Part shown: positions 12,901 through 27,900 of the stretch, piece after piece | Layout: every line of letters begins with the position of its first letter | Position numbering within the stretch: the first letter of the stretch is position 1 | Assembly: GCA_965214615.1 (NCBI GenBank) | Contig: OZ243952.1 | Coordinates: 2,542,001 to 2,606,000 of the forward strand | Length of the DNA stretch: 64,000 nt | Source: CBDAUN01 sp965214615 | Lineage (GTDB): Bacteria > Pseudomonadota > Gammaproteobacteria > Arenicellales > JAJDZL01 | Direction: 5' to 3' | Notes under the pieces: model-generated | Seen by the model: the letters and a program-made list of their open reading frames with translations, nothing else | What the model was told of the DNA's origin: nothing | Databases searched by the model: none | Position numbers and translations under genes: made by a program

Positions 12901-15900
12901 AGCATCGTCAATAGAAACTGTGGGAGCGTCATCGTCATCGGTGATAGTGCCGGTGCCGTCCAAAGTGGTTCCGCCGCCTGTGAGCGTCGCACCCACCGGC
13001 TTGGAAAACTTAAGTTCTACAGTCTCGTCGGGTTCATCAAGCCCATCGCCGAGGACCGTAATATCGATGTGCTTTTCAGTCTCGCCTATTGCAAATGTGA
13101 GGGTTCCGGAAGAAAGTGCGCTATAGTCCGCGCCAGCACTCGCAGTACCACCTGAAAGATCGGCATAATCGATCGTTACTGATCGAGAACTCGCCAGAGT
13201 GAGCGTCACCGTAAAACGCAGCGTCGCCGTCTCACCGCTCGCACCTTCAGTAACGCTTGGGGTATTAACGGACAGAACCGGTAAAGCAGTGTTTTCGGTG
13301 ATGGCGAAACTCGCCGTACCCGAACCCGAAGCACCACCATCAAGATTGGATCCGGAGGTCGAATCAAGGGTTCCAAGCGTGACGATGACTGTTTCCGAAG
13401 CTCCTTCGTCGACAAGGTCAGCGGTTGCTGTCAGGATAAGGGTTGTGCTCAGTGCGGCTGATTCAACGCCGGTAAAGGTAACTGTCGGTGGACTGGCTGT
13501 ATGATCTGAACTGGTCAGGTTCGAATACGACACTCCGGTCGGCACCGGGTCCGGTGCGCCGATCGTGTAATCGGAACCAAACTGTGCTACGCCCTTGAAA
13601 CTCAGCGGTACGGCAACAGACTCATCGCCGATGAGCATACGTCCCAAAGAGATAGTGAGCGTTTTAGTTCCGCCGGCCTCGGCAATGTCCCCGGAAGGGG
13701 CTTGGAGTGTAACTTGAGTCGCATCATTGTCAGTGATCGCAATACTGTGACTGGTTGTACTGCCAAGTTGAGCGTGAGCGCCGGCGGTGATACCCACGGT
13801 AAACGTTTCAGTCAGTTCATCAGTCGTATCATCTGTGAGGCTGACAGTAATGTCCTTGCTTGTGTCGTCTTTGGCAAAAACGAGGTCCGTGCTCGCAATT
13901 TGAGTGAAATCACTGCCTCCTGTTGCAGTACCGTCGACGGATGCATAACTGACCGTCGCATCCACCAAAGTCGTACCTGTCTTATCGACTGTCAGCGTCA
14001 CTGTGCCGTCGCTTTCATCGGCGGCGGTCGAAGCAGCTGAAAAATCAAATTTCGGCGCGTCATCGGAATCACCGATTGTTCCCGTAGCCGCCCCCTCGGA
14101 CTCGCTGATAATGAAGTGGTCAGTGCTTTCAAGGGTAAGCGTGAAGTGGTGATCCCCTTCGTAGACGTCGTCATTGGCTGTGGCAATAGTCACGCTGCCA
14201 GAGCTTAGTCCCTCAGCAATGTCGAGTGTCGCCTCGCTGGCTGCGGTATAGTCGGCACTGGTCGCAACCTGATACGACTCGTCGGTCGACTCCCCCCGGC
14301 CATCCGATGTCGAGTAGACGACAGACACACCACCGGCGGGTGCTGACTTCGGCAGCGTGACAGTGAAAGTGACAGCACTGCCTTCTTCAGCGCGTGCATC
14401 GGTGACAGCAATTGCGGCATCATTGTCGATGATCGGTACGGAAGCGGAACCGATAGGGCTGTATCCGCTCGAAACTCCCATCGTGCCATACGCAAACTTC
14501 ACAGTACGCTCGATTTGGTCTTCATTATCAACCGCAGTGAGCATCAGTTCAGCGGCTTGCGCACCCTCTCCCGCAAATACCACCGCAGGATTCTGAGCGC
14601 TGTGCGGTGCCGAGGTATCAAGGGTTACGTCCGTGTCATCGTCGTTCATCAAACCAAGGGTGTAGTGCGACGTCGCTGTCGCACCGGAAACCACAAGTGG
14701 TATGCTGACGCGTTCTTCAGCAATCAATGGTCGCTCAAGGGTAACCGAAATCTCTGCTGTGCCGCCAGCCTCAGGAATTCCACCGGATCCGTCGCGGGCA
14801 AGCTTCACTTCGGTCATGTCATTGTCCGAAATCACGATGCTGTGACTCGATGGGCTGCCAAGCTGCGCGTGGGCACCTGCGGTGAGATCCACGGTAAACG
14901 ATTCTACCGGTTCATCGGTTGTATCATCGGCAATGCTGATTGTGATGGACTTGCTTGTGTCGTCCTTGGCGAAAACAAGGTCGGTGCTCTCGATCGCTGT
15001 AAAATCACCGCTGCCTCCCGTTGCGGTTCCATCGACTGTAGCGTAACTGACCGTTGAATCCAGCAGTGTCGTGCCGGTCTTGTCGACAGTAAGCATTACA
15101 CTGCCACCATCCTCGGCGATGGTCGTCGATGATGCGGAAAATGCAAAGCCAGGTGCATCATCTGCATCGGTGATCGTGCCAATGGCAATCGGGTTCGCAC
15201 TCAAACGGCCGAAGTTTGTCGAATCTAGTTTCAGTCGAAAATAATGATCTCCTTCGTAAGTGTCATCATCCTTTGTTGCAATGCTCACAGTACCGCTGCG
15301 AGAACCTTTTTTAATTGTTATAGATGGTCCCCGAACTGCTTCGTAGTCAGTTCCGGTCGCTTGTTGGTGCGGCGCGTCGGCTGCGTTTCCGCGCCCGGAC
15401 AAGGTTTCATAAAAGACAACTGCATCACTAAGCGTTGGCACTTGCGGAAGCGTAATCGTGAATACCACCGGATCGCCTTCCGCTGCAACAGCGCCGGTCA
15501 CTATGATCCCGAAATCGTCGTCGACAATCTTCACGGAGACGGACCCACTCGTACTGATGCCGCCAGACAATCCTGTAGGAGTCGGTTCCCGAGAGCCTGT
15601 CCCATATTTGACGTTCAGTGTACGGTCGACTACGTCGTCGTTGTCAACCGCGGTAAAGGTAAGCGTCGCTGTGCGTGCGCCTGCGCCCGATAACATTACA
15701 GCCGGATTCTCCGCGTCGTGCGGACTTTGTGTATCGAGCGTGACACCGGTGCCGCCATCTTTCAGTGCATAGGTGTAATGGGTTGTTACCGTTGCACCTG
15801 TCACCACAAGCGGCACTGTCACACTTTCACCTGCGGTCAGCGCCCTGCCTAGCGTCACAGTCACACCCACCGTGCCGCCGTCCTCATCAATACCACCGAC

Positions 15901-18900
15901 ACCAGTGCGTGCGAGGGTAACGGTCGTGGCGTCATCGTCCTGAACCGCAACCTTCGCCGACGATGCGGCGCCGACCGTGTAACCGGTGGCTGAATCCACG
16001 GTCGCAACAACTTCACCGTCCGGTTCGTCAAGAGCATCTGCAACAGTGCTGATATTAAACGTCGCTGTCCCTGCGCTGTCTCCCGAAGCCGGGATGATCA
16101 CCTGCATTGAGCCTGTCTCCGCATTCGCAACATATTTGCCGGTCTCACTTACCGTAAGGTTTACGGTAAGCCTTGCAGACGGAGTCGGTATTGCAGTCAC
16201 CGTAAAAGCCGCTGACATCGCTTCGGTAATCAGTGATGCAACAGAGGCAATGGTGACATTTGGATGGTTCGGGTTATCGTTATCCTGAATACGAACGAAC
16301 CAGTACGGATCACCCGATACGGTACCATCCTGTTGTGTTGCTGAATCGATGACAGCTTTGGTGGAATCGAGATCTGAAATCCGAAACATGAACACTTCTG
16401 TTGACTCAACACTGCTGTCGTCGGTTACTGTAAAAGATATGGTCTTGGATTGTTCACCAGGTGTAAACGTCACAGACTGCGAGGCTAAGGAAAGATCATC
16501 GGCAATTGATGCTGCGCTTGTGCCTTGCGGACAGGCTACGGTGTCAGGGCAAAGCTGTACTGCCGCAATATCGATCGAGATTGTTTCGCTGGCAGAGTAG
16601 CTCAAATCCAGTTCAATTGCGCCGGGTTCACCTTCGGTGACGGTTGGAGCGCTTACCTTCAGTTTTGGCACGATCGTTTCGGTAATGTCATTGACCGCAA
16701 CATCGAATCTGTTCATTGCATCACTTGCATGGGGGTCGGCACCACCGCCGACATTGGTGCCGAGCGTGTTGACATCGAAAGCCGTATTCGTACCGAGTGC
16801 GATCTCAAAGGTCTCCAGGTTCGCTGAGCCTCCCTCTGCGGTGTTGTCAATCTTTGCCCCTAACACCAGAGTCGCAGTCTCGGCTCCAGCATTTTCAAAG
16901 CGCACCACCGGTGACGAAGTATTGGTGCTTAAAAGGCTAACCCCTGTGTTCAGACTCATACCGGATTTTTTCGCTATGAACCAGTCCGCTGTTGTGACGC
17001 CCGCACCCCCGATATCAAGCGGCACTTCAATAATCTCGCCTGCTGCCAGCGCCCGGGACAGCGTGACCGTAAACTCAGCCGTCTGACCCTCATCAATGGC
17101 ACCGGAACCTGTTCTCGTAAGACTCACAACCGTCGAATCATCGTCAGTAATGGTTGCACTGCCATCCAAGGTGACACCGCCGCCGGTGAACGTTGCATTG
17201 ACTGGCGATGAAAGCTGCACGGCTACGGTCTCGTTCGTCGCTTCATCAACGTCATCGCCAACGACGGTGATGTCGATGTGCTGAGTCGTCTCGCCCGCAG
17301 CAAAAGTCAGGGTGCCGGCAGTCAATGCGGTATAGTCGACCCCTTGGGTTGCCGTGCCAGTCGATATCTCAGCATAGTCGACAGACACTTCTTTTCCGCT
17401 ACGAGGTTTGAGATTCACAGCGAGCCGTAAGGTAGAGGTGGCACCATTGGCACCTTCGATAACGCTCGAGTCATCAAAAGACAGCACCGGCAAATCATCA
17501 TTGTCTGTAATCAAAAAGCCTACCGTGCCTAAACCGGTAGCACCGCCGTCGAGGTTCGTGCCTGAATTCGCATCCAGGGTGGCTAAACTTATTGTCACCG
17601 ACTCTCGCACTTCGTCCGCAGAGTCATCGGTAGATTGGATGCCAAGTGATGCACGCCGCGAAGCGTCAGCCACGCCGGTAAAAACGATGGTCGGCGGCTG
17701 GTTCACAAGGTCAGTACTCTTTAGATTCTTAAACGAAACACCAGTGGGGGGATCTACCGCCACGCCCGCAAAGGTGTAATCCAGGACCAAGGTGTAATCC
17801 GTGCCGAAGGCGGCATCACCTGAAAAATCGAGCGGCACCTCAAGCGTTTCATCACCGGTGAGTGCACGACTCAGTTCGATTGTAAAAGACGTTCTTCCGC
17901 CACTTGTGCTTCCTTTCTCAGTGATTGTGGCTCCAACCGGGGATGAAAGCGTTACCCCGATTGCATCATTGTCAGTAATCTGAATACTGTGACGCGCTGT
18001 GCTGCCAAGTTTGGCGTGTTCGTCTGCGGTAATTTCTACGGCGAACGACTCTGTCGGTTCATCGTCAACATCATCAGTGACAGTTACAGTGACATCCTTG
18101 CTCGTATCGTCCTTGCCGAAAACAAACTCTGTACTCTTGATCAAAGTGAAATCACTAGCGCCCGTCGCAGTTCCGTCAACGGTGGAGTAGCTCAGTCTCG
18201 CATCAAGCAACGTGGTGCCAGTCTTTTCGATGGTGAGCGTCAACGTACCATCATCTTCGGCTGCAGAGGTAGAGGCTGTCGAAAATTCAAAACTCGGCAC
18301 ATCATCCTCATCGGTAATGGTGCCAACCGCGATTTTCGCGTTTTCACTCAAATCAAATGTGACAGCGGGGATGGTATCCTTCAAGTATGCCCCGGCGAGT
18401 TTCAGTCGAAAATAATGATCTCCTTCGTAAGTGTCATCATCCTTTGTTGCAATGTTCACTGTACCGCTGCGAGAACCTTCTTTAATTATTAAAATTGCTC
18501 CCTCATCCCCAACTGCTTCGTAGTCAGTTCCGGTCGCTTGTTGGTGCGGCGCGTCGGCTGCGTTTCCGCGCCCGGACAAGGTCGAATAAACAACATTTGT
18601 ATCAGCCGTATTCACTTCCGGAAGTGTAATCGTGAATACCACCGGATCGCCTTCCGCTGCAGCAGCGCCGGTCACTGAGACCCCCATATCGTCGTCGACA
18701 ATCTTCACGGAGACGGACCCACTCGTACTGATGCCGCCAGATAATCCTGTAGAAGTCGGTATACGAGGGCTTGTCCCATATTTAACATTCAGTGTACGGT
18801 CGACTTGGACGTCGTTGTCGACCGCGGTAAAAGTAAGTGTCGCTGTGCGTGCGCCTGCGCCCGAGAACACTACAGCCGGATTCTGAGCACTGTGAGGATT

Positions 18901-21900
18901 CTGTGTGTCAAGAGTCACGCCCGTGCTGCCAGTTTCAAGGACGTATGTGTAGTGAGTTGTTACCGTCGCACCTGATACTGCAAGCGGCACTGTCACACTT
19001 TCACCTGCGGTCAGCGCCCTGCCTAGCGTCACAGTCACACCCACCGTGCCGCCGTCCTCATCAATACCACCGACACCAGTGCGTGCGAGGGTAACGGTCG
19101 TGGCGTCATCGTCCTGAACCACAACCTTCGCCGACGATGCGGCGCCGACCGTGTAACCGGTGCCTGAATCCACAGTCGCAACAACTTCACCATCCAGTTC
19201 ATCAACTGCGTCAGCAACTGTGCTGACATTCAGCGTCGCGGCGCCCGCGTTTTGACTGGAAGCAGACGGTATGATCACTTGTTTGGAACCGATTCCCCCG
19301 GCCGCAGCGACATTGCCACTTTCAGTGACGGCGACATCTACAGTAAGACTTACCGTCGGTGCAGGCGTTGCTGTCACTTGGAAACTCGCGTCCGTCCCCT
19401 CTGTCACCGGCGATGTGCCAGGAGCAATGGTGATGTTCGGATTCGCCGGGTTGTCATTGTCCAGAATAACGAAATTCCAATAACGATGATGCACTGAATC
19501 ATCAGGCGGTGTACTCGGATCGATCTCAACTTTTCTAAAATCAAGAACCTTCCATTGCTCTAGGAAAAACATCTCAGTCGATTCAATTGAATTGTCATCG
19601 ATCGTCGTAATGGTGGTCACCTGTTGCTTCGTCTCACCAGGGGCAAACTCGACTCGAATTTGTGAATGTGGCACTGTAAAGTCAGTGCCAAATGTTGCTC
19701 TTTTCGTACCCGGTGGACAAGGAGGGTTCGCAGGTGTACCGCATATTGCAATTGCAAATGTAAACCCTATTAGCCTATCCGCTGGTCGACTTAAAGTCAG
19801 TTCAATAGTGCCGCTTTCACCCTCGGTGACGGTTGGGACATCAACCTTAAGTGTCGGCAAGACCGTCCCTGTGATGTCGTTCACTATGACTTCAAAACTG
19901 TTCATCGCAGCACTTGCGTGCGGGTCGGCGCCGCGAATCACATTTGTGCCTAGCGCAGGGTCGTCGAATTCTGCGTTCGAACCGAGCGCAATCTCGAACG
20001 TCTCCTTATTCGCTCCTCCGCCCTCTGCCTTATTGTCGACTTTCGACCACAGCACAATCGCCGCAGAGTGCGCTTGCGCCCCCTCAAATCGCACCACTGG
20101 CGTCGAAGATGATCTACCTGAAATGCTGACACCTGTATTTAGATCCGTACCTGATTTGGGCAGCAAAAACCAGTCGGACGTAGTCACGCCAGTGCCGCCG
20201 ATGTCGAGCGGCACATCGACAATCTCACCTGCTGCTAACGCTCGTGCCAGTGTGACTGTAAACTCAGTTGACTGACCCTCGTCAATAACCCCTGAGCCTG
20301 TCCGCGCCAGACTTGCAAACATCGGGTCTGTGTCCGTGATGGTGCCGGTTCCTTCAAGGAAGCTGACATCGCCATTGAGAGTCGCATTGACAGCGGATGA
20401 AAGCTGAACTGTCACGGTCTCGTCCACCACTTCGTTTATTCCGTCATCCAATACGGTGATGTCGATGTTTTGGGTCGTTTCACCTGCGTCAAAAGTCAGC
20501 GTGCCAGCAGTCAGCGCTCTATAGTCAACTCCCTGCGTTGCCGTACCACCGGAAATCTCAGCATAATCCACGGTCACTTGCCGACCGCTAATCGGCGCGA
20601 GCGTGACCGTGTATCGCAATGTCGAAGTTGCGCCGTTTGTACCTTCGACAACGCTCGGATCATCGATGGACAGCACCGGTCCATCATCGTCGTCTAAAAT
20701 TGCGAATATCACCCTCCCTGAACCGACCGCACCGCCGGCGAGATTCGTGCCCGAGTTCGCATCCAAAGTACCCAAAGCTATTGTTACCGACTCGCTCGCT
20801 TCGTCGGTAGTGTCGTCAGCAGCTAAAATAGCGAGCGTTGCACGCCGCGCGGCTCCATCCACACCGGAAAAGACGATGGTCGGCGGCTGAATTACAATGT
20901 CGGTGCTTGATAGATTCTTGTAGGAGACACCTTTGGGATTCGGCAGATTCTCATCGGTAAACAGGTAATTCGTATCCAATCTGTAATCAATACCGAAGGT
21001 TGCGTCGCCTCCGAAAGCAAGCGGAACCTCGAGCGTTTCATCGCCTGTAAGTGCACGGCTAAGCTCGACTGTAAAAGTAGTTCTTCCCGTAGGGGAACTT
21101 TCTAGTTCCGCGATTGTGCCTCCAACCGGAGACGAAATCCCAACCTCAGTGGGATCGCTGTCGGTAAGCTCAATACTGTGGCTGGTCGTGGCGCCAAGCT
21201 TGGCGTGAGCATCAGCGCCAAGATCCACGGAAAACGCTTCCGCCGGTTCATCATCATTGTCATCAGTGAGTGTGACAATGATGTTCTTGCTCACATCATC
21301 CTTACCGAAAATAAACTCCGTCTTCGCAATTGCAACAAAATCACCGCCGCCTATCGCAGTACCATCAACGGTGGTATAGCTGAGCGTCGCATCCACCAAT
21401 GTAGTGCCGGTCCTGGCAACGCTAAGCGTCACCGTACCGTCATCTTCGGCCGCAGTGGTAGAGGATGTCGAAAATTCAAAACTCGGCACATCATCCTCAT
21501 CGGTAATGGTGCCAACCGCGGAACTCGCGCTTGAGTTCAAGCTGAAGGGGTTCGCGCTGGCAAGTGTCAAGGTAAGATAATGATCACTCTCGTAGGTTTG
21601 GTCATCGCTCGTCGCAATGCTCACGGTGCCGCTTTTTTCACCTTCGGCAATAGTGAGCGTCGCACCGCTTGCCGCCGTATAGTCTGCTGAGCTGGTTGCA
21701 ACCTGATGGGCCGCGTCTGTCGAGCGTCCGCGTCCGTCTGATGTCGAATAGACGATATCTACACCTCCGCTCGGTGCGGCTTGCGGAAGAGTCACGGTGA
21801 ATTCCACCGCATCGCCTTCCGGCGCGCTGGCATCGATCACACTGACCCCGCCATCGTCGTCGACAATGGGCACGGATACAGAACCACCCGCGCTGATGCC

Positions 21901-24900
21901 ACCCGAAAGCCCTGATGAGGATGGTTCATTTTGTGAACTCCCGGTCCCGAATGCGATGAGCAAAGTGCGATCTGTCTGGTCATTATCATTGACAGCGGTG
22001 AATGTGAACTTTGCCTGTTTCGCACCTGCGCCTGCGAAATTCACTATCGGATTGTCGTTGTCAAATTGAGCATCCGTCTCAAGAGTCACACCCGTACCGC
22101 CTTCGAACACGTAAGTGTAGTGGGTTGTGTATGTCGCGCCCGTAAACACGACCGGTGCTCTCACACTTTCTCCAGCGACCAGTTGTCTTCCAAGCGTCAC
22201 AGTGATATCCACCGTACCGCCGTCTTCGACAATGCCACCTGAACCTGAACGCGCAAGCGTCACGGTGGTGGCATCGTCGTCCTCAACTTCAACCGTCGCC
22301 GTCGCCGGCGCACCCACCGTGTAGCCGCTGCCAGAATCGACAGTCGCAACGACACTTCCGGTAAGCTCGTCGGCTGTATCGGCATCCGTGCTGACGGTCA
22401 GTACTGCTGTGCCCTGGTTCTGACTCCCCGCAGCGGGTATGACTACCTGTTTGGAGCCGACTTCACCAGACGCGGCAACACTGCCGATTTCACTGACGGT
22501 GACAGCTACAGTTCGGTTTGCCGTCGGCGCAGGTGTTGCAGTTACCTGGAAACTGGCATTTGTGCCTTCCGTCACCGGCGATGTGCCAGGGGCAATGGTG
22601 ATATTCGGGTTCGCCGGATTATCATTGTCCAGAATATAAAGATACCAGTAATGATGCTCCAATGATGCATCGGGCAATGTGCTCGGATCGATCGTAAGTC
22701 CTTTGTCAGCAGGATCATCAGTTAGCGTAATGTAGAAGACCTCTGTCAATTCGACACTACTGTCATCTGTCGTCGTAAATGAAAAGGACTTTTTCGTCTC
22801 CCCGGGAGCGAACACAACAGTGGACGGAATCTGCGTAAATTGAATATCTTTACGACGTATCGCACTTACGGTGCCTGACGGACAAGAGGGCACTGCACTG
22901 ATACCGCATTGCTGCACTCGAAAATTCAGTGTTATTTGCTCATTCACAACCCGGTTCAAAGTCAGTTCAATAGTGCCGCCCTCGCCTTCGGTAACGGTCG
23001 GAACTTCAACTTTCAGTATCGGCAAAGCCGGCCCTGCGGTGTCGTTCACCACGACCTCGAAACTGTTCATCAAAGCGCTTGTGTGAGGAGCAGCGCCGCG
23101 CTTTACGTTCGTGCCTAATGCAGGATCACCGAATTCAGTGTTCGAACCTAGTGCAACCTTGAAAGTCTCCTGATTCGCTTCTGCGCCCTCAGCAGTGTTG
23201 TCGGCATTTGCCCCGAAAATCAATGTCGCAATCTTGGCCCCTGCGTTTTCAAAACGTAACACCGGTTTCGAAGTATTCGTGCCTATAAGGCTGACACCCC
23301 TGTTTAGAACCGCACCTGGTTTCTTGATAAGAAACCAGTCCGCTGTAGTCACGCTCGTGCCACCGATATCAAGTGGCACATCAACTATCTCATCTGCAAC
23401 CAGCGCCCGGGACAACGTTACCGTGAGATCTACCGCCTGACCCTCGTCAATAGACCCTGACCCCGTCCGCGCCAAACTAACCTCCACCGGGTCATGGATG
23501 ATGGTACCGGTTCCGTCGACGGTAACGCCGCCACCATTTAAAGACGCATTCACCGCAGATGAAAGCTGAACTTTCACAGTTTCATCCATGAGTTCATGTT
23601 GGCCATCATAAAGCACTGTAATGTCAATGTATTTGGTCGTTTCGCCCGCTGTAAAAGTCAGCGTGCCACCAGTCAGCGCTCTATAGTCAACTCCCTGCGT
23701 TGCCGTACCACCGGAAATTTCAGCATAATTCACAGACACTTGCCGAGAGCTGGCAGCGGAGAGATCTACTGTGAACCGTAAGGTCGAAGTAGTCCCGCTC
23801 ACACCCTCGCCAACGCTCGGAGCGTCGATGGACAGTACCCGTTCGTCGTTATCTTGAATTGCGAAACTCACCATGCCTGATCCGGTCGCACCACCGGCGA
23901 GGCTGACGTCTGAATTTACAATCAAAGTACCTAAACCTATGGTCACCGACTCTTGCGCTTCGTCAACGGAATCGTCGATTGCCTTAAGGCCAAGATTCGC
24001 ATGCTTCGTTGCTCCAGCCACACCGGAAAAAACGATGGTCGGCGGCTGGTTCACAAGATCAGTACTCGCAAGATTCTTGTAACGCACTCCTTTTGGAAGC
24101 GTAGTGACTCCATTAAACGCGTAATCAATGGTCAAGCTGTAGTCTTTGCCGAAGACAGCATCGCCTCCAATATCAAGGGGCACCTCGATCGTTTCGTCAC
24201 CTGTCAGAGCTCGACCAAGCTCGACTGTGAAAGTTGTTCTTCCGCTTGTGACGCTCCCGTCTTCGATAATCGTAGCTTCAACTTGGGACGAAAGAGTTAC
24301 CCCAATCGCATCGTTGTCAGTAATCTCAATGGCGTGACTGGCAGTGCTGCCAAGTTTGGCGTGTTCGCCTGCGGTGATATCCACGGTGAACGATTCTGAC
24401 AGTTCATCGTCAGCATCATCGGTTAGCGTCACGGTGATATCCTTGCTCGCATCGTCCTTGCCGAAAACAAGGTCTGTACTCTTGATCAAAGTAAAATCAC
24501 TGCCGCCTATCGCAGTGCCGTCGACGGTGCTATAGCTGAGCGTCGCATCCACCAATGTAGTGCCGGTCCTGTCAACGCTAAGCGTCACCGTACCGTCATC
24601 TTCGGCCGCAGTGGTAGAGGATGTCGAAAATTCAAAACTCGGCACATCATCCTCATCGGTAATGGTGCCAACCGCGGAACTCGCGCTTGAGTTCAAGCTG
24701 AAGGGGTTCGCGCTGGCAAGTGTCAAGGTAAGATAATGATCACTCTCGTAGGTTTGGTCATCGCTCGTCGCAATGCTCACAGTGCCGCTTTTTTCACCTT
24801 CGGCAATAGTGAGCGTCGCACTGCTCGCCGCAGTATAGTCCGCACCGGTTGCAACCTGATGGGCTGCGTCTGTCGACTGGCTGCGTCCGTCCGATGTCGA

Positions 24901-27900
24901 ATAGACGATGTCCACACCCCCGACTGGCGCGGCCCCCGGAAGAGTCACGGTGAATTCCACCGCATCGCCTTCCGGCGCGCTCGCGGCGGTCACGCCCACC
25001 CCCGCATCGTCGTCTAAAATGGGCACGGAAACAGATCTACCCGTGCTGATGCCACCCGAAAGCCCTGACGAGGATGGTCCGAATTGCACTCCCCCTGTCC
25101 CAAACCTGACAAGCAGCGTGCGCTCTGTCTGGTCATTGTTATTGACAGCGGTGAATGTGAACTTTGCCTGTTTCGCACCTGCGCCTGTGAAATTCACTTT
25201 CGGCCTGTCGTCTGTAAATGCAAATCCACCCGTCTCAAGAGTCACACCCGTACCGCCTTCGAACACGTAAGTGTAGTGGGTTTCGTGTGTCGGCCCCTCA
25301 AACACGACCGGTGCGCTCACACTTTCTCCAGCGACCAGTGGTCTTCCAAGCGTTACGGTGACATCCACCGTACCGCCGTCTTCGGCAATGCCCCCTGAAC
25401 CTGAACGCGCAAGTGTCACGGTGGTGGCATCGTTGTCTTGAACTTCAACCGTCGCCGAAGCGGGTTTGCCCACCGTATAGCCGTTTCCTGATTCCACGGT
25501 CGCAACGATAGTTCCATCGAGTTCATCAACTTTGTCGCCATCCGTGCTGACAGTCAGCGTCGCTGTGCCCGCGTTTTGGCTGGTTGCAGACGGTATGATC
25601 ACCTGTTTGGAACCGATACCGCCAGCGGCAGTAAAATTACCCGCCTCGCTGACCGCAACATCTACAGTGAGATTTGCCGTCGGTGCAGGCGTTGCTGTCA
25701 CTTGGAAACTCGCGTCCGTCCCCTCGGTCACCGGCGATGTGCCAGAAGAAATCGTAATGTTGGGATTCGCCGGGTTGTCATTGTCCAAGATGAAGACGTG
25801 CCAGTAGAGCAAGTCCAATGAATGATCAGGCGGTGTACTCGGATCGATCGCAATTCCCTTGGAACTCGGAACATCGATTAGTGTGAAATTAAAAACCTCA
25901 GTCGTTTCAACTAAACTGTCTTCGAGCGCCGTAAAGGAGGCCGACTTTTGTGTTTCTCCACGGGCGAATGTAATGTCGAAATTAGCTGTTCTTGTCGGCG
26001 TCACAATGTCGTCGAGATAATGCACAGCTTTCGTGTCTGGCGGGCAAGGCGGATCATGTATAGAACCACAAATGGTTACTCTAAAACGCAGTGATATCGG
26101 GTCAACCGCTGCACGGCTTAAGGTCAGTTCAATAGTGCCATCGTCGCCTTCGGTGACAGTTGGAACCTCAACTTTAAGTTGCGGCAAAACCGAACCTGTG
26201 ATGTCGTTCACTGTGACATCGAAACTGTTCATCGAAGCGCTTGCGTGAGGAGCAGCGCCTCTCACTACATTCGTGCCTAATGTAGGATCACTGAATGCAG
26301 TGGTCGAACCGAGTGCAATCTCGAAGGTCTCCCGATTCGCTCCGTTGCCTTCTGCCGTATTGTCGACTTGCGCCCACAATACCAGGATCGCAGACTGCGC
26401 TGCGGCATCTTCAAAACGCACAACCGGTGTCGAAGTGCTGCTGCCCGAAAGACTGACACCAGTGTTAATCGTCGCCCCGAGTTTTTCCCTCACGATCCAG
26501 TCGGCCGTAGTCACGCCAGTGCCGCCGATGTCGAGCGGCACATCGACAATCTCACCTGCGGTCAGCTCTCGTGCCAGTGATACTGTGAACTCTATCGACT
26601 GACCCTCATCGATAGCCCCTGAGTCAGTGCGCGACAGGCTCGCCACCACCGGGTCTGCGTCCGTTATGGTGCCGGTTGCATCAAGAGTGACACTGCCACC
26701 TTTAAGAGTTGCATTCACAGGAGATGAAAGCCGGACTTTGACTGTCTCGTCAACGACTTCGTTTATTCCGTCATTCAGGACGGTGATGTCAATGTATTGG
26801 GTCGTACTGTTCGCGCCAAAGGTCAGCGTGCCTGCAGTCAGTGCACTATAGTCAACTCCCTGAGTTGCTGTGCCACCGGAAATCTCAGCATAATCGACAG
26901 TCACCTCCTTGCCACTTCGCGGCGCAAGCGTGACTGTGAACCGCAATGTCGAAGCGGTACCGTTGGTACCTTCGACAACACTCGGATCATCGATGGACAG
27001 CACCGGTTCATTATCGTCGTCTGTAATTGAGAAGGCCACGGTGCCTGAACCGGCAGCTCCGCCACTTAGATTCGTACCTGAATTGGCATCCAGAGTGCCC
27101 AAACCCAGTGTCACCGACTCGTCCGTCTCGTCGAACCTGTCGTTGACTGCTCGAATAGAAAGTGTTGCACGCCGCAAAGCTCCGGCTACACCGGTAAAAA
27201 CAACGGTCGGCGGCTGCTTCTCAATGTCAGTACTGGAAAGATTCTTGTAGCTGACTCCCTTAGGGATGAGGTCATCTGCCCCAAATGTGTAATTGGTACT
27301 TAATATGTAATCTGTGAGAAATTCGGCAGCCCCTCCAAATATGAGTGGCACCTCCAGCGTTTCATCGCCTTCGAGCGCACGGCCAAGCTCGACTGTGAAA
27401 TTCGTTCTTCCACCACTTGTACCTCCCATCTCGGTAATTGCGGTTCCAACCGGAGACGTAAGCGTCACCTCGGTCGCATCGCTGTCGGCAAGCTCAATAC
27501 TGTGACGGGTCGTGGTGCCAAGCTTGGCGTGAGCGCCAGCGCCAAGATCCACGGAAAACGCTTCCGCCTGTTCATCATCATTGTCATCAGTGAGTGTCAC
27601 AGTGATGTTCTTACTCACATCATCCTTGCCGAAGATGAAGCTCGTCTTTGTAACCGCAGTAAAATCACTGCCGCCGATCGCAGTGCCGTCGACGGTGGTA
27701 TAGCTGAGCGTCGCATCCACCAATGTAGTACCGGCCCTGTCAACGCCAATCGTCACCGTACCGTCACCTTCGGCCGCAGTGGTAGAGGATGTCGAAAATT
27801 CAAAACTCGGCACATCATCCTCATCGGTAATGGTGCCAATCGCAGAACTTGCACTTGAGTTCAAGCTGAAGTGGTCCGTGCTCTTAAGGGTCAGGGTAAG

